Origin: JAWKMZ01 sp041391965
Lineage (GTDB): Bacteria; Bacteroidota; Bacteroidia; Flavobacteriales; Flavobacteriaceae
Reading direction: 5' to 3'
Length of the DNA: 64,000 nt
Assembly: GCA_041391965.1 (NCBI GenBank)
Contig: JAWKMZ010000002.1
Location: forward strand, 434,001-498,000
In this document: piece after piece, positions 14,728 to 21,419 of the stretch
Numbering within the stretch: position 1 is the stretch's first letter
Layout of the letters: every line of letters begins with the position of its first letter
Notes under the pieces: model-generated
Database searches by the model: none
Told to the model about the DNA's origin: nothing
Seen by the model: the letters and a program-made list of their open reading frames with translations, nothing else
Translations under genes and position numbers: made by a program

Positions 14728-15933
14728 ATGGAAGCATATATTATAGACGGAATAAGAACACCAATAGGAAGTTACCAAGGCACATTATCAGCTGTTCGAA
14801 CAGACGATTTAGCGGCTTTAGTTATTGAAGAAATAGTAAAACGAAATCCAAACATTCCAAAAGAAGCCTACGACGATGTTATTTTAGGTTGCGCCAATCA
14901 AGCAGGAGAAGATAATCGTAACGTTGCAAGAATGGCATTACTTTTAGCAGGTTTACCATTTACAGTTCCAGGAGAAACAGTCAACAGGTTATGCAGTTCA
15001 GGTTTGTCTTCAATTATTCATGCCAACAGAGCTATAAAATCAGGTGATGGCGACTTGTTTATTGCAGGTGGTGTTGAACATATGACACGCGGACCATACG
15101 TGGTTGCAAAGCCATCGAGTGCTTTTGGTACAGATGCCAAAATGTACGATTCCAGTTTTGGATGGCGATTCATCAATCCGAAAATGCACAAAATGTATGG
15201 AACAGATGGCATGGGGACTACCGCTGAAAATTTGGTAGAGAAGTATAATATCTCAAGAGAAGATCAAGATAAATTTGCGTTTTGGAGTCAAATGAAAGCA
15301 ACCCAAGCACAAAAAAACGGCAGATTGGCAAAAGAAATAGTAACGGTTGAAATTCCACAACGTAAAAAAGACCCAATACTATTTTCAAAAGATGAGTTTG
15401 TAAAACCTAATACAACATTAGAGGTTTTGGCAAAATTACGAGGAGCCTTCAAAGCAGAAGGAGGAAGCGTCACTGCAGGAAATTCTTCAGGATTAAACGA
15501 TGGCGCAGCTGCAACGATTATTGCATCCGAAGATGCTGTTAAAAAATACAATTTGAAACCGTTAGCTCGAATCGTAAGTTCGGCAGTGGTTGGTGTAGAA
15601 CCAAGAATTATGGGAATTGGACCCGTTGAAGCCTCAAACAAAGCCTTAGCAAAAGCAGGTTTAACCATAGACGACATAGACATCATTGAACTCAACGAAG
15701 CATTTGCGGCGCAAGCCTTGGCATGCACCAGAGCTTGGGGATTAAAAGATGACGACCCAAGATTAAATCCTAATGGAGGCGCCATTGCTATTGGTCATCC
15801 GTTAGGTGTTACTGGTACAAGAATAGCGTATTCTGCGGCATTAGAATTGAAAGAGCAGCATAAGCGTTATGCTTTAATTACTATGTGTATTGGTGTTGGA
15901 CAAGGCTATGCAGCAATTATTGAAAGAGTATAA
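14728..15933 (+). CDS. paaJ: 3-oxoadipyl-CoA thiolase PaaJ
   Basis: Thiolase that cleaves 3-oxoadipyl-CoA to succinyl-CoA and acetyl-CoA, and in this pathway also the 3-oxo-5,6-dehydrosuberyl-CoA intermediate. The catalytic set is complete: Cys89 in NRLCSSGLS, His357 in GHPLGVTG and Cys387 in MCIGVGQG. The start MEAYIIDGIRTPIG is typical and the length, 401 residues, is right. It is closely related to PcaF of the protocatechuate pathway, but the surrounding paa genes settle the role. The gap to paaZ is two bases. Confidence 0.94.
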   Translation: MEAYIIDGIRTPIGSYQGTLSAVRTDDLAALVIEEIVKRNPNIPKEAYDDVILGCANQAGEDNRNVARMALLLAGLPFTVPGETVNRLCSSGLSSIIHANRAIKSGDGDLFIAGGVEHMTRGPYVVAKPSSAFGTDAKMYDSSFGWRFINPKMHKMYGTDGMGTTAENLVEKYNISREDQDKFAFWSQMKATQAQKNGRLAKEIVTVEIPQRKKDPILFSKDEFVKPNTTLEVLAKLRGAFKAEGGSVTAGNSSGLNDGAAATIIASEDAVKKYNLKPLARIVSSAVVGVEPRIMGIGPVEASNKALAKAGLTIDDIDIIELNEAFAAQALACTRAWGLKDDDPRLNPNGGAIAIGHPLGVTGTRIAYSAALELKEQHKRYALITMCIGVGQGYAAIIERV

Positions 15934-15935
15934 TT

Positions 15936-18455
15936 ATGAAAAAAATACAAAATTACGTTACAGGACAATGGATAGAAGGTAAAGGAAAAGGAATCCCTAT
16001 GTTTGACGCCATTACTGGAGAAGTTGTAGCACTATCCGATACGGAAGGTTTGGATTTTGCCGAAATTCTTCACTATGGAAGAACCAAAGGTGGCGAAGTT
16101 CTTCGTAAAATGACTTTTCAAGAGCGAGGCAATATGTTAAAGAGTTTAGCCTTATATCTTACCAAAAGAAAAGACGCTTTTTATGAATTAAGTTACAGAA
16201 CAGGTGCTACTAAAGTTGATAGTTGGATAGATATTGAAGGGGGTTTTGGAAATTTATTTGCCAATGCGTCTTTACGAAAACTATTTCCTAATCAGCCCTA
16301 TCATGTAGAAGGCGATCCCATTGATTTGTCACGTGGTGGGCGCTTTATGGCACACCATATAATGGTGCCAAAACAAGGAGTCGCTATTCATATTAACGCT
16401 TTTAATTTTCCTGTTTGGGGCATGTTAGAAAAATGTGCTACTAATTGGATGGCTGGCGTTCCAGCAGTTGTGAAACCAGCAACCAATACCTCCTTTTTAA
16501 CAGAAGCTGTGGTACGAGAAATCATCGCTTCAAAAATATTACCAGAAGGTGCTTTACAATTGATTACGGGTTCAGCAAGAACTATTTTAGATACGGTCGA
16601 ATCTCAAGATGTGGTTACTTTTACCGGTTCTGCAACAACAGGACGACTTTTAAAATCGCATAAACGCATCATTGAAGAATCGGTGCCATTTAATATGGAA
16701 GCCGATTCATTAAACGCATCAGTTTTGGGTGAAGATGCCATTCCAGGAACACCAGAATTTGACCTATTCATCAAGGAAGTTAGAAACGAGATGACTGTAA
16801 AATGTGGACAAAAGTGTACTGCCATCCGAAGAATTATTGTACCTCAAAATTTAGTTGAAGATGTCCAAATAGCATTAGGGAAAACCTTAGATAAAGTCAC
16901 TATTGGCGATCCACGCCTTAAAGAAGTGCGAATGGGTGCATTGGTCAGTAAAGACCAAGTTACCGAAGTTAGAGATCGAGTTCAAGAACTCGCAAAAACG
17001 GCAAGTATTGTTTATGGCAATTTAGATAAAATCGAAACCATTGGAGCAGATGCCCAAAAAGGTGCTTTTCTAAGTCCAATTTTGCTTCGTGAGGACCATC
17101 CGTTTAAAAATTTATCGGTTCATGAAACGGAAGCTTTTGGTCCTGTTAGCACCATCATGCCTTATAAATCTTTAGATGAAGCTGTTAAATTGGCACAAAT
17201 GGGCAAAGGTTCTTTGGTCTCTTCCATCGCAACAAACGATGATAAAATTGCTAAAGATTACGTGGTTAATGCAGCATCACATCATGGACGAATCTTAGTG
17301 ATTAATCGCGATATGGCCAAAGAAAGTACAGGTCATGGCTCGCCATTACCCAATTTAGTGCATGGTGGACCAGGACGTGCTGGAGGCGGAGAAGAAATGG
17401 GAGGCATGCGTGGTATTAAACATTATTTACAGCGTACAGCCATTCAAGGGTCGCCAACCACCTTGACAGAAATTACAGGTATTTATCAAGCAAACGCAAA
17501 ATATAAGGAAGCAGAACAGCATCCTTTTAAATACCATTGGGAAGACATTCAACCAGGCATGTCACTCAAAACACATAAACGTACCTTAACAGATACCGAC
17601 ATTATCAATTTTGCCAACGTCACTTGGGATCATTTTTATGCTCATACCGATATTACGTCGTTAGATGGTAGTATTTTCGAAAAACGAACAGCTCATGGGT
17701 ATTTTATTATTTCAGCAGCAGCAGGATTATTTGTATATCCAAATAAAGGTCCAGTAGCAGCAAATTACGGATTGGAAGATTGTCGTTTTCTTCGACCTTT
17801 ATACCATAACGACACCATTTATGTGCGATTAACTTGCAAGCAAAAAGTAGATCGCGATGTCACATCCGCAGAACACCCAAGTGGTATCGTTAAATGGTTT
17901 GTTGAGGTATTTGTTGCCGAACCTGCCTCGTCAGAAAGTAGCGATGAGTTGGTAGCAGTCGCAACTATTTTGACCATGGTTCAAAAGAAACAAGAGACTT
18001 TTGTGGAGATGACCGATGAAAAAATTGATGAATGCCTTTCAAAACTAAAAGAAAATACTAAGCCAAAATGGGGCATCATGACGCCACAACATATGTTGGA
18101 ACATTTGGAATATACCTACAGAATTTCTTCAGGTGAAATTCAAGATTTTGAAATTGCAACACCAGAAAAAATTTTAGAGAAAGTTCATCATAGCCTTTAT
18201 AACTATGATAAATTTCCCCAAGGAAGCAATTTTCCAATGTTAGAGCAAGATACGCTAAGTACTTTAAAACATCCAGATTTAGAGACGGCAAAGAGAAAAT
18301 TTTTGGAAGCAAGAGCTTCTTATATAACATATTTCAAAGAAAACCCTGATGCAAAGTTAAAGAATCTTGTTTTTGGTGAATTAAACAAATATGAATCGTA
18401 TTTATTAGAACGCAAACATTTGAACCATCATTTTGAACAGTTTGGATTGTTATGA
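15936..18455 (+). CDS. paaZ: Bifunctional oxepin-CoA hydrolase / semialdehyde dehydrogenase PaaZ with an extra C-terminal domain
   Basis: Opens the oxepin ring and oxidises the resulting aldehyde. The aldehyde dehydrogenase part (about 1-520) has Glu255 in FNMEADSLN and the nucleophile Cys294 in CGQKCTAIRR. The MaoC-type hydratase part (about 530-680) contains AHGYFIISAAAGLFVYPN. Known PaaZ proteins such as that of E. coli end near residue 681. Here about 158 further residues follow, with TPQHMLEHLEY, a motif that resembles DinB-like/DUF1569 domains. The frame runs through without break, so this is a genuine fusion. Its function is unknown. Confidence 0.93.
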   Translation: MKKIQNYVTGQWIEGKGKGIPMFDAITGEVVALSDTEGLDFAEILHYGRTKGGEVLRKMTFQERGNMLKSLALYLTKRKDAFYELSYRTGATKVDSWIDIEGGFGNLFANASLRKLFPNQPYHVEGDPIDLSRGGRFMAHHIMVPKQGVAIHINAFNFPVWGMLEKCATNWMAGVPAVVKPATNTSFLTEAVVREIIASKILPEGALQLITGSARTILDTVESQDVVTFTGSATTGRLLKSHKRIIEESVPFNMEADSLNASVLGEDAIPGTPEFDLFIKEVRNEMTVKCGQKCTAIRRIIVPQNLVEDVQIALGKTLDKVTIGDPRLKEVRMGALVSKDQVTEVRDRVQELAKTASIVYGNLDKIETIGADAQKGAFLSPILLREDHPFKNLSVHETEAFGPVSTIMPYKSLDEAVKLAQMGKGSLVSSIATNDDKIAKDYVVNAASHHGRILVINRDMAKESTGHGSPLPNLVHGGPGRAGGGEEMGGMRGIKHYLQRTAIQGSPTTLTEITGIYQANAKYKEAEQHPFKYHWEDIQPGMSLKTHKRTLTDTDIINFANVTWDHFYAHTDITSLDGSIFEKRTAHGYFIISAAAGLFVYPNKGPVAANYGLEDCRFLRPLYHNDTIYVRLTCKQKVDRDVTSAEHPSGIVKWFVEVFVAEPASSESSDELVAVATILTMVQKKQETFVEMTDEKIDECLSKLKENTKPKWGIMTPQHMLEHLEYTYRISSGEIQDFEIATPEKILEKVHHSLYNYDKFPQGSNFPMLEQDTLSTLKHPDLETAKRKFLEARASYITYFKENPDAKLKNLVFGELNKYESYLLERKHLNHHFEQFGLL

Positions 18456-18461
18456 AAAAAC

Positions 18462-18482
18462 AATGCGCACTTGTTGCGCATT
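18462..18482. repeat. Hairpin after paaZ
   Basis: Perfect 8-bp stem AATGCGCA / TGCGCATT with a CTTGT loop, 7 bases after the paaZ stop. There is no T-run on the plus strand; a T-run follows only on the minus strand. It may be an mRNA 3' processing or pause site rather than a terminator. Confidence 0.45.
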
Positions 18483-18528
18483 TAGGAAAAAAAACAATTA
18501 AAAATGTAAAATAAATATCATTACCGAA

Positions 18529-18636
18529 ATGAATCCCGATTGGCTGGATTTGAGTACCAATTGGGATTTACCAAAGTATATTAAGAAAAAAATTGGACCG
18601 AAGACACAATTAATACGTAACGATAATTTGACATAA
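18529..18636 (+). CDS. Possible 35-residue small protein
   Basis: In the 189-base gap between paaZ and the next crotonase gene an ATG frame runs to a TAA, encoding a peptide that begins MNPDWLDLSTNWDLPKYI and ends IRNDNLT. The composition (Trp, Pro, Lys, Asn) looks protein-like rather than random, and it ends 8 bases before the following start. I recognise no family. It could equally be the remnant of a lost gene. Confidence 0.3.
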   Translation: MNPDWLDLSTNWDLPKYIKKKIGPKTQLIRNDNLT

Positions 18637-18644
18637 TAAGAAAA

Positions 18645-19394
18645 ATGGAACCATACGTAAAACTAAAAAATAAAAATGAAGTAGGATATATTGAATTTTT
18701 TCATCCTGCACATAACTCCTTACCAGGAAATCTTTTGTCTGAATTAGCAAGAGCAATCACTAATGCAGGAGAAGACGACAGTATAAAAGTCATCGTATTG
18801 CAAAGTGGAGGAGACAGGACCTTTTGCGCTGGTGCAAGTTTTGAAGAACTCGTAGCTATTCAAAATGAAGAAACTGGAAAAGAATTTTTCTCCGGATTTG
18901 CTAATGTTATTAATGCAATGCGAAAATGCCCAAAATTTATCATCGGTCGTGTCCAAGGTAAAACCGTTGGTGGAGGTGTTGGATTGGCATCTGCCACTGA
19001 TTATTGTATGGCCACTAAATATGCTGAAATTAAATTAAGCGAACTCAATGTTGGTATTGGTCCATTTGTGGTTGGTCCAGCTGTCCAACGTAAACTTGGG
19101 TTGAGTGGCATGTCGCAAATTGCTATGGATGCCAATAATTTTTATTCTGCTGAATGGGCACAACAAAAAGGCTTATACACCAAAGTTTTTGATTCAGTAG
19201 AACACTTGGACGAAGCCGTAAAAACCTTTGCCGAAAGTTTGTGTAAGTACAACCCAAAGGCAATGACTGAAATGAAAACCATGTTTTGGAGAGGTACTGA
19301 AGATTGGGATCAGTTATTGGTTCAACGAGCAAAAATTAGTGGACGATTGGTGTTGAGTGAGTTTACAAAAGAAACATTAATAAAATTTAGATGA
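18645..19394 (+). CDS. paaF: Enoyl-CoA hydratase/isomerase family protein, PaaF-like
   Basis: A second crotonase of the locus, placed where the 2,3-dehydroadipyl-CoA hydratase PaaF is expected. Crotonase signatures are TFCAGASFEEL and GKTVGGGVGLASATDY. Of the two catalytic Glu residues of classic hydratases, the second is present (E133 in LSELNVGIGP), but the first is Gly (G113 in GGGVGL). The symbol is therefore given from context and is not certain; an isomerase or altered hydratase is possible. The stop overlaps the next start by 4 bases. Confidence 0.75.
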   Translation: MEPYVKLKNKNEVGYIEFFHPAHNSLPGNLLSELARAITNAGEDDSIKVIVLQSGGDRTFCAGASFEELVAIQNEETGKEFFSGFANVINAMRKCPKFIIGRVQGKTVGGGVGLASATDYCMATKYAEIKLSELNVGIGPFVVGPAVQRKLGLSGMSQIAMDANNFYSAEWAQQKGLYTKVFDSVEHLDEAVKTFAESLCKYNPKAMTEMKTMFWRGTEDWDQLLVQRAKISGRLVLSEFTKETLIKFR

Positions 19395-19987
19395 TTTACG
19401 CATTCCAAGGTTACATTCCAGTAATTCACGAAAGTAGTTTCGTGCATCCTTTGGCTGCGGTTACAGGTAATGTTATCATTGGCAAAAACTGTTATATTGG
19501 TCCAGGCGCTGCAATCCGTGGCGATTGGGGACAAATCATTTTTGAAGATGGCGTTAATGTACAAGAAAATTGTACAGTGCATATGTTTCCAGGCAAATCA
19601 ATAACACTCAAAGAAAGTGCTCATGTAGGCCATGGAACCGTTATTCATGGGGCAAATTTAGGCAGAAATTGTTTGATTGGTATGAATTCGGTTATTATGG
19701 ATGATGCAGAAATTGGAGACGAATCTATTGTTGGAGCCATGTCTTTTGTAAAGGCTGAAACCGTCATTCCAAGAAGGAGTTTGGTAGTTGGAAATCCAGC
19801 AAAAGTGATTAAACAAGTAACTGATGAGATGATTGCTTGGAAAACAAAAGGCACACAATTATACCAACAATTACCAGCAGATTGCCACAAAAGTTTAAAA
19901 GAAGTAGAACCTTTAAGAAAGGTTCCAAAACATATGAGAATGCAAGAAGGTGTATACGACACGCTTCGCGATTTTATGAAGAAATAA
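19391..19987 (+). CDS. paaY: PaaY-type hexapeptide-repeat thioesterase / gamma-carbonic-anhydrase fold
   Basis: A left-handed beta-helix protein of 198 residues made of hexapeptide repeats (VIIGKNCYIGPGAAIRGD, GHGTVIHGANLG, IGMNSVIMDD). His residues of the gamma-carbonic-anhydrase metal site are visible in NCTVHM, HVGHG and VIHG. In E. coli, PaaY is a thioesterase that hydrolyses a dead-end CoA ester of the pathway. The 4-base overlap with the PaaF-like gene and the distinct C-terminal helix region (LYQQLPADCHKSLKEVEPL) support PaaY over a generic carbonic anhydrase. Confidence 0.88.
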   Translation: MIYAFQGYIPVIHESSFVHPLAAVTGNVIIGKNCYIGPGAAIRGDWGQIIFEDGVNVQENCTVHMFPGKSITLKESAHVGHGTVIHGANLGRNCLIGMNSVIMDDAEIGDESIVGAMSFVKAETVIPRRSLVVGNPAKVIKQVTDEMIAWKTKGTQLYQQLPADCHKSLKEVEPLRKVPKHMRMQEGVYDTLRDFMKK

Positions 19988-19990
19988 TTT

Positions 19991-21280
19991 ATGAAGTTTG
20001 AACTAAAAATGCCCAAAATGGGCGAAAGCATCACCGAAGGAACCATCATCAACTGGCTTGTCAATGAAGGCGACAGTTTTGAAGAAGGCGATATTATTTT
20101 GGAAGTTGCTACCGATAAAGTGGATAATGAAGTCCCAGCAACAGCTTCAGGAACTTTAGTGAAAACCATGTTTCAGGCAAAAGATGTAGTTCCTGTTGGA
20201 GAAGTCATTGCAATTTTGGAAGTTTCGGAAACGAAGAAAATGAAGTCGGAATCGAAATCGAAATCGAATCAAACCGAAAAAATTGAGCAAAAGTCTAATT
20301 TTAAAGCAAAAGAATCTAAGGCTTCATATTCAACTTCATTTTCAGTTTCAAATAGCAACAAATTCTTTTCACCATTAATACTAAAAATTGCAAAAGAACA
20401 TTACATAAGTTTTGAAGAACTTGCAAGAATACCAGCTACAGGACATGAAGGCAGATTACGTAAAAGTGATGTATTTCAATATATCGAAGAAGGCAGACCA
20501 TATAAATTTGCGCAACCAATTCAACAAGATCCAACAGCCTACCGAATACCACAGTTAAATTTTGATAAAGGTAAAGGTAAAATCATCCAAATGGATCGCA
20601 TGCGCCAAATGATTGCCGACCACATGGTGTATTCCAAACATACATCGCCTCATGTGACTGCTTATGTGGAAGCCGATTTAACCAATATGGTCAATTGGCG
20701 AAACGCAAACAAAGCAGCATTTCAAAAAAAATATGATGAAAAGTTGACCTTTACACCATTATTTGTAGAAGCTGTTGCGAAAGCCATCAAAGATTTTCCA
20801 AACATCAATGCATCGGTTGATGGCAATAATATCATTGTAAAAGAAGATATCAATATTGGGATGGCAACCGCTTTACCAAGTGGGAATTTAATTGTTCCTG
20901 TGGTGAAAAATGCAGATACTAAAAATTTAAAACAACTTGCTGCAAATGTTAACGAATTAGCTACAAAAGCACGAGAAAATAAATTGGCTGGCGACGATAT
21001 TAAAGGCAGCACGTTTACAATATCAAACGTCGGCACCTTTGGAAGCGTTATGGGAACACCTATTATCAATCAACCTGAAGTTGCCATTTTAGCCTTAGGA
21101 ATTATCAAAAAACGCCCTGAGGTTATCGAAACCGAAAAAGGTGACGACATAGCTATTAGAAGCATGATGTATTTGTCGCTTTCCTTTGATCATCGTGTGG
21201 TTGACGGATTTTTAGGTGGCAGTTTTGTGCGTCGCGTAGCTGATTATTTTGAACAATTTGACGTAGATAGAAAGATATAA
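19991..21280 (+). CDS. 2-oxoacid dehydrogenase complex E2 (dihydrolipoyl acyltransferase)
   Basis: The core acyltransferase of a branched-chain-type 2-oxoacid dehydrogenase complex. Domains in order are lipoyl (1-77, lipoylated Lys43 in EVATDKVDNE), linker (78-124), peripheral-subunit-binding (125-167, LARIPATGHEGRLRKSDV) and the catalytic domain with His401 and Asp405 in SFDHRVVDG. The linker is Ser/Lys-rich instead of Ala/Pro-rich. It is encoded by the same GAA/TTC hexamers found in the paa gaps. It follows paaY by three bases, so it belongs to the operon. The acyl substrate is inferred, not seen. Confidence 0.92.
   Translation: MKFELKMPKMGESITEGTIINWLVNEGDSFEEGDIILEVATDKVDNEVPATASGTLVKTMFQAKDVVPVGEVIAILEVSETKKMKSESKSKSNQTEKIEQKSNFKAKESKASYSTSFSVSNSNKFFSPLILKIAKEHYISFEELARIPATGHEGRLRKSDVFQYIEEGRPYKFAQPIQQDPTAYRIPQLNFDKGKGKIIQMDRMRQMIADHMVYSKHTSPHVTAYVEADLTNMVNWRNANKAAFQKKYDEKLTFTPLFVEAVAKAIKDFPNINASVDGNNIIVKEDINIGMATALPSGNLIVPVVKNADTKNLKQLAANVNELATKARENKLAGDDIKGSTFTISNVGTFGSVMGTPIINQPEVAILALGIIKKRPEVIETEKGDDIAIRSMMYLSLSFDHRVVDGFLGGSFVRRVADYFEQFDVDRKI
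20236..20343. repeat. GAA/TTC inverted repeat inside the E2 linker
   Basis: An 11-base perfect inverted pair (20236-20246 and 20333-20343), embedded in longer GAAATCG- and TTCAACTTC-type tracts. The reading frame is kept, giving a linker of KSESKSKS and SYSTSFSVSNS type. Confidence 0.6.
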
Positions 21281-21385
21281 TGAAGTTTTACACATGTAAG
21301 ATTTTATTTAAAATATAAACCAAGTACCAGTTGAGGCGATTTAAGAGAATAAACTAATTTTAAACCACTCATTGACATTAATTAA

Positions 21386-21413
21386 ATAAAAAGATACCTG
21401 CTTTTGCAGACAT
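21386..21413 (+). repeat. 28-base direct repeat in front of the E1 gene
   Basis: Identical to 7654-7681 in front of paaE, ending 6 bases before the E1 start codon. The two copies sit near the two ends of the catabolic locus. Confidence 0.75.
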
Positions 21414-21419
21414 TTTGAA

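Noticed and set aside
15288..15785. 165-codon open frame on the minus strand opposite paaJ
   Set aside because: Lies fully within a well-conserved thiolase gene, has low-complexity Ala/Ser/Pro-rich content and no recognisable domain; a shadow of the real frame.
19391..19987. Carbonic anhydrase partner of the SulP transporter
   Set aside because: The gene overlaps the PaaF-like gene, is on the other strand from SulP and has the C-terminal region of PaaY.
19645..20169. 174-codon minus-strand open frame across paaY and the start of E2
   Set aside because: Crosses two real genes on the other strand and is hydrophobic/Ser-rich without a family; a shadow.
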